Positions 37,059-50,200 of a stretch of 64,000 nucleotides of DNA are shown here, one piece after another. The stretch lies in assembly GCA_905182995.1 (NCBI GenBank), contig CAJJDP010000154.1:154017-218016 (forward strand), read 5' to 3'. The number at the start of each line of letters is the position of its first letter. Within the stretch, counting starts at the first letter, position 1. The stretch is from Paramecium octaurelia. Lineage: Eukaryota; Ciliophora; Oligohymenophorea; Peniculida; Parameciidae. The position numbers and the translations under genes were made by a program. The notes beneath the pieces are model-generated. The model saw nothing but the letters and a program-made list of their open reading frames with translations. It was not told where the DNA came from and made no database searches.

Positions 37059-37721
37059 TCATAAATGTGCCTTGTTGACCAAATTTTGGTTAGCGAAGTC
37101 CCAATTCACTAAATTAGTTAAAAACAAATTTGCATAATCGACTCTTCTATTCTAAAAGTCCAAATAGTATGCATGTTCCCAAACATCTAATGTAATCAAG
37201 GGATTGTATCCTTGTGTTATGGGGTTGTCAGCATTTGATGTCTTGACAATACTGACTTTTCCGTCCTTCTCTACTAACCAAGTCCATCTATTGAGAATTA
37301 AGAATATTCTTGTACCCCGATCCAAATTAACCCAAAGCGGCATCTGTGAATGCCTTGCTGAAGGAGTCCAAACTGTCGAAGCTTTACAAGATCAAATCCT
37401 TAACTTATCCAGTTGCAGGGCCACCACCTTATTATTTCATACTTCTCCAATAAAATCTAATGTCTTAATTTTCTAAGATTACGTGTGATTCCAATTCTAT
37501 GCTGCATTATTGAAAATGGCAACTGTGGCTGGATTTCCATAAGTATTCTTTACTACGTCTGTAAGACTTTGAGTTTCATAGGGTGTTCCTTTGGTTAGTT
37601 CGTTCAATTTGTTCACGTATCCAGCATGATGTTTTCCATAGTGAAAACTGATGGTGTTTGCTGAAATATGTGGAGCCAAGGCATCCTAAGCATATGGCAA
37701 TGGGTCAAGAACGAATGACAT
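37059..37721 (-). CDS. Iron superoxide dismutase (202 aa)
   Basis: Introns of 26 and 28 nt leave 203 codons. Family hallmarks: [14 protein letters not shown] (first metal His and gateway residues), NNAAQNWNHTFYW (second His and the Gln placement typical of Fe-SOD), a glycine-rich loop [17 protein letters not shown], and [18 protein letters not shown] (Asp and His ligands). No targeting peptide is evident. It converts superoxide to peroxide and oxygen. Its first 168 coding bases are repeated at 38975-39142 because of the contig overlap. Confidence 0.95.
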
Positions 37722-38973
37722 TTTGATATTTTATTTAATTTATCAAATGCCTTGCCTCTAAATCCTTTAATAACACTAATAAGATATGTTCGTTTAGATA
37801 TATATTGGGAGAATATATAATAATCTTATTTAAAATAAGTAATTTTTTAATCATCTTGCGGATTGAACCGAAAATGTAATCGGTTCCATTTCTTATTCCT
37901 ACCCTCTCTATTATCGACCTCCCTCACTACTCTGGGCCATCTCATCTGAATTCTACTTCATTCTTATGATGTTCATACTCAGAATTATCATCATTACTAA
38001 TATGGGAATGGACATAAACGAGAGGTAGAGCATGTTATAATTGTATTGATTCCCCAATTCACTCACACTTAGCTTGTCTCTGTCTAAAATATATACGAAA
38101 ATTTATACTATAGTAAATTGATTGGGCGATGCCTACTTGTTTGGCTTCTAGATCATAATGAGTATAATACTTCTGCAGAAATACTACTCCGAGAATGATT
38201 TCGTCATCGTTGTCCAAATTTTAGAAATTCAAATAACATCTGTATTACAAAAAATAGTTGTATCCGCAATAGGAGATGTAATCTTAGGGAAGTAGAGTTA
38301 GGTTTAATTAAGAATTGATATTTAGGATTAGATGTGGGAATTAAGTAGTGTAATGACATACTAATTCATGAAAATAATTATGTTTTACTTATTCGCAATG
38401 TAAATTATAGTCATCGTTAAAAATGTTATGCAGACTATGAAACTTTCTAGTCGACAACATTATTTTGGACGTGCCACTATCAAACAATATTAATTATTTA
38501 TTTGACTCCAACATTTATTAGTGAGAGCCATTTGAAATGAGGACAGAATTGGCATAGACATTCCATAGATCACTCTTTGTGGTATTGACATATTGGAGTT
38601 GTCCCACATAATTAGATGTATTTGGCTTACCTAGAGTCAACAAGGAATTGGCAGAACAGATTTGATCGCTCAACAATAATCCGAACTATTTTGCATCTAT
38701 GATCGTGTGATTATACAAGAGGTCAATAAGATTGGCATCCGAATCAGGATATTGCTTGCTTAAACCAATGATTCCATCGGCAATGAGAGATTCTAAATCT
38801 TGCACTCTCTCAACTTCGACAACTGATAAATTGAGTGATTGATTGCCAAATTCGAACAATTATGTGAATTAGGTACCCTAGATACTTCCCAAACCATAAT
38901 CTAATCTCTTATGCATAATCGCTTAACAGTTATTGCATTCATAATATTTTCTCCTATCGTTTTGCCTTCCAAA
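37554..38973. repeat. First copy of an exact 1,420-bp duplication ending at the 'n'
   Basis: From TACGTCTGTAAGACTTTGAG at 37554 to TTTTGCCTTCCAAA at 38973 the sequence matches 38975-40394 base for base wherever compared, at a constant offset of 1,421. It contains the 5' part of the Fe-SOD gene and the 3' part of the protease gene. Confidence 0.95.
37851..38973 (-). pseudogene. Truncated duplicate of the pepsin-like protease gene
   Basis: Carries the protease gene from its stop (37851) up to the codons around the first active-site region, then stops at the 'n'; the signal peptide and first DTG motif are missing. Sequence is identical to the intact copy at 39272-40394. Almost certainly an assembly artefact and not a real second gene. 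Confidence 0.85.
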
Positions 38974-38974
38974 N
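38974..38974. other. Single ambiguous base marking a contig join
   Basis: The only 'n' in the window. It sits exactly between the two copies of the 1,420-bp duplication, as expected if two contigs with overlapping ends were abutted instead of merged. Confidence 0.9.
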
Positions 38975-39142
38975 TACGTCTGTAAGACTTTGAGTTTCAT
39001 AGGGTGTTCCTTTGGTTAGTTCGTTCAATTTGTTCACGTATCCAGCATGATGTTTTCCATAGTGAAAACTGATGGTGTTTGCTGAAATATGTGGAGCCAA
39101 GGCATCCTAAGCATATGGCAATGGGTCAAGAACGAATGACAT
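38975..39142 (-). pseudogene. 5' fragment of the Fe-SOD gene (duplicate)
   Basis: Codons from the ATG (39142) through the middle of the Fe-SOD N-terminal domain, identical to 37554-37721, truncated by the 'n'. Product of the contig overlap, not an independent gene. Confidence 0.85.
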
Positions 39143-40394
39143 TTTGATATTTTATTTAATTTATCAAATGCCTTGCCTCTAAATCCTTTAATAACACTAA
39201 TAAGATATGTTCGTTTAGATATATATTGGGAGAATATATAATAATCTTATTTAAAATAAGTAATTTTTTAATCATCTTGCGGATTGAACCGAAAATGTAA
39301 TCGGTTCCATTTCTTATTCCTACCCTCTCTATTATCGACCTCCCTCACTACTCTGGGCCATCTCATCTGAATTCTACTTCATTCTTATGATGTTCATACT
39401 CAGAATTATCATCATTACTAATATGGGAATGGACATAAACGAGAGGTAGAGCATGTTATAATTGTATTGATTCCCCAATTCACTCACACTTAGCTTGTCT
39501 CTGTCTAAAATATATACGAAAATTTATACTATAGTAAATTGATTGGGCGATGCCTACTTGTTTGGCTTCTAGATCATAATGAGTATAATACTTCTGCAGA
39601 AATACTACTCCGAGAATGATTTCGTCATCGTTGTCCAAATTTTAGAAATTCAAATAACATCTGTATTACAAAAAATAGTTGTATCCGCAATAGGAGATGT
39701 AATCTTAGGGAAGTAGAGTTAGGTTTAATTAAGAATTGATATTTAGGATTAGATGTGGGAATTAAGTAGTGTAATGACATACTAATTCATGAAAATAATT
39801 ATGTTTTACTTATTCGCAATGTAAATTATAGTCATCGTTAAAAATGTTATGCAGACTATGAAACTTTCTAGTCGACAACATTATTTTGGACGTGCCACTA
39901 TCAAACAATATTAATTATTTATTTGACTCCAACATTTATTAGTGAGAGCCATTTGAAATGAGGACAGAATTGGCATAGACATTCCATAGATCACTCTTTG
40001 TGGTATTGACATATTGGAGTTGTCCCACATAATTAGATGTATTTGGCTTACCTAGAGTCAACAAGGAATTGGCAGAACAGATTTGATCGCTCAACAATAA
40101 TCCGAACTATTTTGCATCTATGATCGTGTGATTATACAAGAGGTCAATAAGATTGGCATCCGAATCAGGATATTGCTTGCTTAAACCAATGATTCCATCG
40201 GCAATGAGAGATTCTAAATCTTGCACTCTCTCAACTTCGACAACTGATAAATTGAGTGATTGATTGCCAAATTCGAACAATTATGTGAATTAGGTACCCT
40301 AGATACTTCCCAAACCATAATCTAATCTCTTATGCATAATCGCTTAACAGTTATTGCATTCATAATATTTTCTCCTATCGTTTTGCCTTCCAAA
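38975..40394. repeat. Second copy of the 1,420-bp duplication
   Basis: Exact counterpart of 37554-38973. Here the protease gene continues past the end of the repeat into unique sequence, so this copy has the intact gene, while the Fe-SOD gene is cut off at the 'n'. Confidence 0.95.
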
Positions 40395-40538
40395 TATCCA
40401 AAGAGTATCACTTCCTGTGTCCACAATTAAATTATAAGTGAAATTATTGGCTGTTATTGGAACACTGTAATACACCTACTGCAAATTGATGAGCTGGACA
40501 TCTAAAGATTATACAGAAGCTATTATAAAAATTATCAT
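39272..40538 (-). CDS. Membrane-anchored pepsin-like aspartyl protease (413 aa)
   Basis: One 25-nt intron leaves 414 codons. Signal peptide MIIFIIASVQSLDVQ. The two catalytic aspartates are in LIVDTGSDTLWIFG (Asp about 40) and ILFDSGTSKIML. Other A1 family features: ADGIIGLSKQYP and DEIILGVVFLQKYYTHYD. There is almost no propeptide. A C-terminal hydrophobic segment (FMSIPILVMMIILSM) and a Gln/Glu-rich tail suggest membrane anchoring, as in yapsin- or BACE-like enzymes. Its ATG is 20 bp after the stop of the upstream kinase-like gene, same strand. Confidence 0.9.
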
Positions 40539-40558
40539 ATTAGTTTAAATAATAATCA

Positions 40559-41926
40559 TCATCCATATTGCTCAGTTAATAATCTACAGAAGTTTTATAC
40601 TGTTTTTATATTCTCTAATGGTATATCCTAGTCTTCTTACAAATTTAAGGGAATATCTGACGTGAAATTGAAATTGAATTTCAACATACGATATATCAAC
40701 CTAAGTGTTTAATCATTGTTCATATTTTATTCCAACCATCTAAGAATAACATAGTATGTTAAGAGTTCTTTATAGTCATCTGGATGACAAGCATTTTTAA
40801 GTTAATGTAACCCGTAAGTTTATTAAAGAAATTGTTCAAGATCTTTCTCGTCTTCTTTAAACGGCTCGATTTCGGCATATCCATTATTTATTAATAGATT
40901 CATCATTGTTATGCCTAAACAGAAGAGATCTTAGTATCTAGCAATCTTCCATGCCTCTATACGTTCATTCTAATATACAATCCTCCCCAAAATTTCGTAT
41001 GGAGTTTTATAGGGGCCATCTCTAAATTCTGGTCTGTTGAAATCATTATTTTCAAATGATCTAGAAAGACCAAAATCGCAGAAACAAATTCTGATTCCTT
41101 TTTTTACTTATATGCATTTAGGATTAAAAGTTTCCCTGTTTTACAATTTAAGCCATCTCCTAATCCAAAATACTAATTGAGCAACATGTTCATCTGCAAA
41201 TCTATATTCGATTAAATAACCTCTTTAGTTAGGTTATAAGTTTGAAAATTTTTGATTTAGAATGTATTGCAGATTGGTGTAATCATGTATCTTATTATCT
41301 ACCAAATGTAATTATTTTTTTTGTGGTGCTCTTAAATCTTAACTCAAACTTTAGAGCCCTTACTCAATTGGTAATTCTAAATCATTTTACCGGTTTTCAT
41401 GAAAGAACTGAAATTCTTCGTGAAATAATATATTCGTAGGGTTCACATCCAAATGGAATATCCTATTGTTATGAAAATAATTTAATATGTTGAGTAATCT
41501 AACACAAATGATCCTAATTGTCTCCATTTCTAAAAATTATTGTTGTTGATTAAAAAGACAATCCATATCAAGGGTGCCCAAATTCATATAAGCTGTTGTA
41601 ATCCACAAATTTTCATCATCGCATTCATTGCTTTAAACTTCACACGTATAATCACTACTAGTCAATAATTGCAAATAATGAAGTTCATTCTAAATTTATA
41701 TATTTATTACTTAATTCATTCTTCTCAATTCTTCTATACTCAAGTTATTATTACGATTTAAATTTAAGAACTTATAGACTCGATCTTTAAAGTTTATACA
41801 AATTCCTTGTCTTCCTTTCCCCAAGTCTCTTAACTCATCTATTTGACGTAAGCGATCAATTTGTTATTCGATTCTTGCTTATGGATTTTCTGGATTCTCT
41901 TATTACATTATTAATTATAATGACAT
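40559..41926 (-). CDS. Divergent protein kinase-like protein (455 aa)
   Basis: Intronless, 456 codons. Catalytic loop NNRIFHLDVNPTNILF keeps Asp and Asn; DFG is present in ICFCDFGLSRS; the later lobe is recognisable (GPYKTPYEILG, YQDLFCLGITMMNLL). About 85 residues are inserted between catalytic loop and DFG, and the glycine loop (LGKGRQGICINF) and ATP-binding lysine region are weak, so activity is uncertain. The ATG overlaps the ATG region of the divergent thioesterase by 7 bp; a start at the second Met (41908) would remove the overlap. Confidence 0.75.
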
Positions 41927-43149
41927 TACCAAAATTTTCATTGCTTGCCAATAAATTGGCCCAAATACGTGCCAAACAGCTAGCCTTAAATTTTAAAGAG
42001 GATTAACTCAAGCCTTTGATTTTATCAGATTCAAAAATCAATCAATTGGTTCCAAACTTCTTCACAAGTCAAAATAATTTTGAGTTGTTTGAACTCAAAG
42101 ATGAATACAAGACAATACCTGACTCCCAAAACTTCAATAGCACTAGCAACACATTTACTCAATTAAAAATACCTATAGGGTAGAATTAGAAATTAAGAAC
42201 CCAATTTACTAAATTATAAACTAAATACGCAAGAATAGGGAGACTATTGGAAGTCTTAGATTTATAAGTAGGTTTTGTAGGATACAAGCATGCCTATGCT
42301 GATTTCTCTAATCGCTAAATAACAATAGCAACCTTAGGTGTTTATGATTTTCTATTCTATAAATAAGAATTTGATTATAACAAAGACATCATAATGAATT
42401 CCTATGTAAGTTACGTTGGCAAATCGTCAATCGAAGTTAATAGTGATTTATTTTAAGATAACCAATTGGCTGCTACAGTTTCCTTTGTGATGGTAAGTAG
42501 GAATGCAGAAAAGTATGACTAAGCTCAGCCTGTCCCACAATTGTTGGATGAATTGCACCCTGACATTAAGGAACCCTGCTTTATTCGCAAACAATTAGGA
42601 ACTTTGAACTAATAAAGGCGAATTTAAGAGTCCAAACTATAATAGGAACCTCCTAATCAAAACGAATCAAGATATTTGCATGATATGATGAAAAAAAGAG
42701 ATGATAGTCTCTTTATAAGTCAAACAGAATTGGATAAGAACATCATGATGCATACTCAAGACAGAAATCTCCATGGTAAGGCCTTTGGTGGTCATATAAT
42801 GAAAGAAATCATCGAATTAGGTTGGCTAGTGGGTTATAAACATGCCATTGGAAATGATGTGTTCATCATACACATTTTTGATGTAACTTTCCTTGCTCCA
42901 GTTGCAATAGGAAGTATCATCAATCAATCTGGAAAGATCTGTTATGTAGAAGACGACATAATGATAATTTAAGTGTAAGTAGATGTCCACAATTACAAAG
43001 ATAGCAAGGTAACAATTTTGAAAACATCTGAAGTCTACTTGGCTATGAAATCATCAGTGCCAATCAAACAAGTTTAGCCATAAACATACGAAGAAGCAAT
43101 GCTATTCCTACATGGTAAAAGATTGATGGAAAAATTGAAATATGATTGA
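41920..43149 (+). CDS. ACOT9-type acyl-CoA thioesterase, two hotdog domains (409 aa)
   Basis: Intronless, 410 codons. The second hotdog domain has the diagnostic DRNLHGKAFGGHIMKEIIEL followed by FIIHIFDVTFLAPVAIGSII. The first domain (ARIGRLLEVLDLQVGFVGYK, MNSYVSYVGKSSIEV) is the degenerate N-terminal repeat found in the ACOT9/ACOT10 family. The family hydrolyses acyl-CoA in mitochondria; the N-terminus here (MTLPKFSLLANKLAQIRAKQ) is basic and amphipathic, fitting import. Size agrees with the family. Divergent from the kinase-like gene with overlapping start codons. Confidence 0.9.
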
Positions 43150-43418
43150 ATATCATTTATTAACTGTTATCTTGAGAAATTCTACTCTATACAAATTCTT
43201 TTGTAAACCAAATCTTTTTTTAGAAGTTGATAAATAAATTAAAATCTCTCTTCCGATGATTTTGAATATAATTTATTATATAATTAATTTTACTAAGCTG
43301 ATAATAAAGTTCTAACAGAACTTCTGATAATTAACTGTAATATCAAGATAATTATTTATAGGTTGTGATATTCAATAGTAAGCTTAGCTAATTAATTGAA
43401 AAAAACAAAATTTTGACA

Positions 43419-44018
43419 TCAATATAATTTATCATTATAATTCTGTTTTTATTTATGTAAATCAAGATATGATTTACTTATGATCTAAGATTATGGACTT
43501 GAATACTTGATTTATTGAGATAATTTAGGTGTAAATGTACAAGCATTAATAATCTATTATTCTTTCTCTTCTTTAAGCTTTTTTATTTTCAATTGCTTCT
43601 TTTTTTGAAATATTTCATTTCGATCAACTACTGATAAGCCAACCCAATCCTTATAATGAGATAAATCTTGTTTGATTGAACTCTCTTAATGTTTTAGCTC
43701 TCTGAATTCTGAAATCTACTTAAAAAGAGCCATGGATTGTGGTCTGTACATTTATTATTTTGTTATAGTTTTTGGAGTCTAACTCTGAGTGGAAGTTGTT
43801 TCTGGAACTTTAGTATGTTTTTGTGTTTGTGCTTGAACCTTGGGCACTTGAGGTTTAACGAAGAATTTCAAATTCATAAATATAGTCTTTTTCATCTACT
43901 AATTTTGTAAATGAGGTTTTTAATCCATCTAATTCTTTTTTTAAGTACTCATCAGATTGCTTAATCTTGATAAATTTTCTTTTAAGGTGTAGTCATCCAA
44001 TGCTGTTGATTAATTCAT
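43419..44018 (-). CDS. Gln/Lys-rich protein with an 'ACTFTPKL' end motif (199 aa)
   Basis: Intronless, 200 codons. Polar and basic throughout; helical stretch ISEFRELKHQESSIKQDLSH near the middle. The C-terminal NACTFTPKLSQ resembles a short motif repeatedly seen in ciliate cytoskeletal or EF-hand-associated proteins (CTFxPKI-like). No domain known. Followed by a 269-bp AT-rich gap that holds nothing recognisable. Confidence 0.65.
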
Positions 44019-44202
44019 TACTACTAATTTATTAATATCATTTTTAATTCATTATTAGATTATATAGATAATCATACACACTATTCTCACTTCATTTTAA
44101 TTATATATAAATTGTTCAAACTCATATCTGTATTATATATTAAAAAAGCTCGTTGCAAAAAAAGATATTTATTTTGTTAATATTTATTTATTGTGTTCCA
44201 AC

Positions 44203-47200
44203 ATGAGTATGATATTTTTGAGAGGTGGAGGTTGCGGAGCCTCCAAAAAAGATTAGAAAAAACACTAATAAGAAATGGAAAGAGGCAAACAGAAAGTTGA
44301 TTTGACCCAAAAAGAGAGAATGGCAAAGCTCATCCAATAACATAGCGAAGTTATTTTCAAAAACTCACCGATTGCTATGAGTGAGAAGTAGAAACTAATG
44401 TCTAGCTTCTAATTCTTCTTGGATAACAGGTAAGAATTGTGGGGAATCATAGTGGATAAAGAGGAATCAACCCAAATTATTGACATCATCTTAGCAAATC
44501 TCAAACCCCTATTGGAGGCCTTAAAAATCCTCATTAAAGGGTTTGTAGCCTATTCTGTCTATTTATCACAAATCATTCAATTGCTCTCTTGGATAGTCTT
44601 CTGTTTCTATACCTATGCGAACTCGACAAAAGTAAATAAGGACAGATTTATGAATGTCAAAGATTAAACTGAATACTTAGACTTAATCGCAAAAATCAAA
44701 ACAGAAATAGATATAGAAAAAAACATCGATAAGTATCAAAATAACTTAGAATACGAGCTCTACATAATTGAGTCAATATTTACCATTGTTCCGACAGACA
44801 GTGATGAAGCTCAGGAAATAGCAGCTTCCTTTCTTATTGGGGCAGCTACCTCATTTCTATCCTTCTCCATCAATGATCAATTTTTGACTAGTCTAAAGAA
44901 AGGCGTTATCTACATTTACAATGAGCATGACAAAGCCAGCAGGAAGAAAATACTTAAGGTCATTTTTGCTTTATTATAACTCAAATATGAAATAGTAAAC
45001 AAGATTTAGAAAAGCGAGTTAAAATAAGACTTCGTTCATTTGGATCGATTAAATACTGTTTACAAGGAAGTAGTCAGCAAATCTTCGGATTGGCAAGTGT
45101 GGTGCACATGGACTAGAGTGTTATCCTAATTATTCTAATAAAAACTGATTCTCCCTCTTGAAAAAATCTAGAACCTTAAAATATCAGATTAGCACTATAT
45201 TCATAAAAATGAAAATACAAAAACATGTTGGTTGAATATTGACAGTAGATTAATTGAAAGTGATGCAACTGCAAAATTAATCTATTAGAACATAGAAGAA
45301 TTATAAGAACTTGGTAGATTGTAATATTCTATCTTATATGGATATCAATAAATGCCAAGTTTTGAATTGTTATACTCCTCCAAACTCACATAATCAATTG
45401 AAAAAGAGAATTTTGATGCATTTCAATTTAATTTAAGTTCAGTATCAATCATGTTACATAATGCTTAGGAAATCAAAAAGGCTTAAGACTAATTATAATA
45501 GCATATTGAATTACTGAGCACTACAAACAAATCTAAAATTTAAGATATTGAAAACCAGCTTGTTAGAGCAATTAATAATACAATCTAATTGTTGGAGTCT
45601 ATTTATTCATTACATGAAATTGAGAACCCAAAAGATAATGAGTTAGAATCCCCGAAGCTATAATTAGCATAATAAAATCAAATGTTTTTCAGTCAAAACT
45701 TATAAAATCAATCCAATAATTAATAAAATATAATTAAGGATGATATATGGTTAGATGAAATTGTAAAATTAAAAAAAAGTTTAGGCAAAAAATTCATTAC
45801 CTTCTTCTTAAAAAGCTTACTACTGAAGAGTAATAATAAATCAAAAGAAAATGCATAATTAGATAACGAAGCATAGGAAGAGTATACAAAAGACTTCATC
45901 TTAAATAAACCAAAATAAGATCAAGATTAAGTCATTCAAGATATAAATAATGAAGAGGATTTTTAAAAATATTAATTAAATTTAATTGAACTTTTTGATG
46001 AAATTGGAAAGAAAAAAACAGTTAAAAAAAATCCTAAGACTCCTGACTATCCTAAGATTATTGCTGATTATAAGTCGGATCCATTTAAAATAGAAACACT
46101 CTAGATATTATAGACTAGACTTAAATATATAAAAATTAAACCTTCTAAACATTAAATGAATAACGAGGAGGAATACAAATTTGGATTTAAAGAAGGAATT
46201 AAATTGTTATAGGAAGCATCAGCATTCCTTCGATGGAATCACAGATTGTTAGTTCGAATGAAGTTCTACATTTAAGAATTAAGTTAAAATTAATATAATG
46301 ACAAGCAACCAAATCAATAAACAAATCAAATAATAGACTCCTTAAAAGAATTTTCGTAATAATTATCCTAAATTAAAGCTATTCAAAAATGCATTAAGTT
46401 TTTTTATAGTAAATATGAGGGTTGCGTAAAATACTAACTAATTGGAAAGGTCTCATAAAAAAGGAATGTTATATATTAAGTTTTGAAAAGCATAACTTTA
46501 AAAAAGTTCCAAACTCTCAACATGGTCTACTAAATTCACAAAGAAACAATTAGAAAAATAAAAGATGTAGGAGTAATTTACATATGCTAATCAATATTTT
46601 AAGAAATCTAAAATGAGCATGAGAAGTTTCTAGATGATATAGTTTAACTCAAAAGGGCTGTTCAAATGATTATCGACATTTTAAATGCTGATGAAAAAAA
46701 CAACAAAAAAGGCTAGGATGAATTCAATATTTTTTTAAATAATGATATTTTCCATTAACAAAAGATTGAATATCCATAAAATCAGGAGACATGGTTGACC
46801 AATAAGGACAACCTGTTTAAAATAACTTTGTATTATTAAAATTATTGCCAATATAATAAAAATTGGTAGAAAAAGAATAAAAATTCCTCTCAATAAGTTG
46901 CTTCTCAGATTGATCATAAATAATAATCAATAAAAGAATACATCGAAAAGATTGAACTAGCTTAAGGTTATAAAACAATTTAAGAGGAGGATGACACTTT
47001 TAAATAAGAATTATATAAAGAAGTAGACTAGCACCTAAAGACTTTATTAGAGTTAACCATTTAAAATGAATAGGATAAACTTAATACTGAAAATAGTTCT
47101 CCTTTAAAAACTAAAGAATTCTTTAATTCATTATTTAATATCATAAAGGATATTGAACATTAGGTTTAAATCTAATTCGATAACCTGAAATTTATTAATC

Positions 47201-50200
47201 AATAGTAAGGTGTATTTTAGACTTTGATAAATAATTCATTGCTCCTCAAAAAAGCGAGTAGTTCTTATCAGAATAAAATAGAACAGAATGAAAAGAAAAT
47301 TCAGGACTTGGTTGGGAAGTATGAGGAAAAACTACCTGAATAAGTATTTGATCTAACAAATCTATAAAAAATATTTAATGAAGCAAAATTAAGCCTTAGT
47401 CCTAATCTAAAATCAGAAATATTCTTCATATTAACCTAAATATGGAAAAAGGAGGATGTAACATCAGATCCAAGTTATTATGATTAATTTAAAGAAGCAG
47501 CAAGTGACTTAATAAATTAAAATAAATGGAGAGTTCGTTAATCATGCATATTTGAGTTGCTGTAGTTTAAACCTAGTTGTTTGACATAGGCTACTGTTGA
47601 TTTGGCCAGAGGGTTATTAGTAAAATGTAGAATATATGAAACTGATAGAAGAAATAAACAGTTATTAGACGATTAGGACTAAAATCAAGTAGTGAACATG
47701 ATCTAGTAATGTTGGGCCTCATAAGAAGAGGATGTCTAAATAAAAATAAAATAAAAGTTAGAGGAATTAAATGATATTGCCTATAAAATAACAATAGAAA
47801 CCAAATAATATGAGAAATCTAAATACAAGAAAAGGTATGTTGAATTAGAAACTGAAATATAAGGCATTGTTAAGAATGCTGAGAGTCTTGGAAATGCACT
47901 AGGAACCAGTTTGCTGTTCTTTTAGGATATCAAAAATGATTTGGTCAACATTTAATCTTAGTTGAAGAACTTGCAAGGCTCGATTGATTAAATTCATAAA
48001 GATATTCAATTGTTGTAGGGTAGAAGTATAAAGGACTTACTCATTATTAGAATGTAAAGAGTCTTGCAATAGAGGATTATTTTGAATTCTGAAAATGTGT
48101 ATGTGCCCATCAAAACAAAAGAGAAGCAAGTATTAGAGAATAATGAGGATGAAGAAACTCCATTATACACTGATGATTTGTTTAGCAATGGAGAGATAAA
48201 TGAATTTATTTGGAAGTAATAGAAATTGAGTCTATTGATTCATGGATAAGCTGGATCAGGGAAGAGCACAGCAGCTCGAAAGATAGAGGAATTCTTATGG
48301 TTATTATTTAAGAAGAATATGAACATAGCAGAGTCCATCCCTATTATTCCTATATTTGTATCTTTGCCTTAATTGAAGGATCCAATATCAATGGCAATGG
48401 AAGAAACCTTAAAATCAGACAATTACAGATTCAACGAGAAATAGATCATTGAATTTAAAGAAGCTATTGAATAGAACTAATTTAAATTAGTGATTATTAT
48501 GGATAGTTATGATGAAATCAAATCAGAATTTACAAATAGAAATCTTATTCTCTCAAATAAATTGTATAAATGGAGATGCCAATCAGATGAAATGAGATTT
48601 CCAAAAATAATCACAACTTCTAGGTCTGAAATGTTCACTAATACTGATTATCGATCCTGGTTTTTACCAGAATCTGAAAATCTATTACTTTATAAAGAAA
48701 TTAGATTGTTAAATTTTAATAGCGAATAAGTGAACTCGTACATTGAATACCACACCATTTTTTCAGTCAAAAAAATCATTAAAGATTTCTTTTTTAATAA
48801 TAAGGATAATGCTGGATTTTTTGCATTCGAAGAATTATTTAATGAAATACTTAAAATTATCAATGACAAGGAATAAGTAGATGAAAAAAAAGATTAATAA
48901 TTCTTATTATCTAAAAATTAGATTGAAAGAATCTTATCTTTGTGTGAGAGTTTCGTAAGTGGAGACATAGCAATTGCGATGAAATAATCTCTAGAAGAGG
49001 TTTGGTGTAAAGAATATTATATTAAAAATATAAAACAAATGGACATAGGCTCCTTATTGGAAACGCCATTTATGATTGAAATTGTAGCATCTGTTTTACC
49101 TCAAATGATTAAGCATAGATAAGAATTAAATACTTTGAAAGAATCTTTTATGAAAAAGCTTTCCTAATTGGATAAATTTTCTAGCGAGCAGTTGTCAAAA
49201 GAATGGTCTAAGATCATAAGTAATGAAAAGTTTTTGGAAGAATACCTATAGATCTCAAATGATAATGAAAGAGATCAAATTATCTCATTATATTTTGGAA
49301 AACCTGAGAATTCTAAAATTATTTAAGATGCTCTTAAATTAGATCCTCTCTGCTCATATGATTTTTATGATTAATTTTTTGCTTAGTATTTTAAGAGATA
49401 AATAAATAAACTAAAAGAATCTGGGGAATCCTTAGTTTACATTTCAAATTTATCTGATCTTTGGGAATTTACACACAGACTAGCAAATGATATGACATTA
49501 GAGTAACTAAGTTAAGTGCAATATATACCACGCATATTTTTATTCCAAAAAAATAGAGATGCTGATTGGAGAGACATTTATTTCAATGATGAATAAGAAT
49601 AAGGTTAAATTAAAAAGCTATTTAGAAAGATAATGCCAATAAGATAAAAATATGGAATATATTCCTTCAATCATAAATCCTTATAGGAATTTTTGGTGGC
49701 CAAGTGGTTAATTCAATCATTAGAATAATTTAATTTTAATTTATCTGAAGAGTAAATTGATGACTAACTTGATGATTTATGTGTTCATAATTTATCCAAA
49801 GATTTCATGAATGGGGTTGTGAAGTTTATGGTTGATAAATTAAGTCAAAATTATTATTTGCAAAAGAAATTATTTGAAATTGTCATTCTAACCAAAAATA
49901 AATAACCAAATGAATAATATAAAGAGCATGACTCAATTAAGTTAAGTTAAAATATCAAACTAAAAAGAGCTTAAACTCAACTCCTAGCCTAGGTAAAGGT
50001 TTCTCAAGCCTAATACTCAGATAAAGAAAAAATTCAAAGGGTCATCCAAGCAAGCTCAAATAGTTTATATCTTCTTCATTTATTGAAGTATCCATTTACT
50101 GAAGATCTGAGTTCAATTAAAATTAATGAAACTGAATTGCTCAACAGTAACTTCTTTGGTGCAAATTTAACTTCATCAGAATTTAGTAAAGTAAATATTT

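Noticed and set aside
37152..37679. Two separate SOD-related genes
   Set aside because: They are two exon-containing pieces of one spliced Fe-SOD gene.
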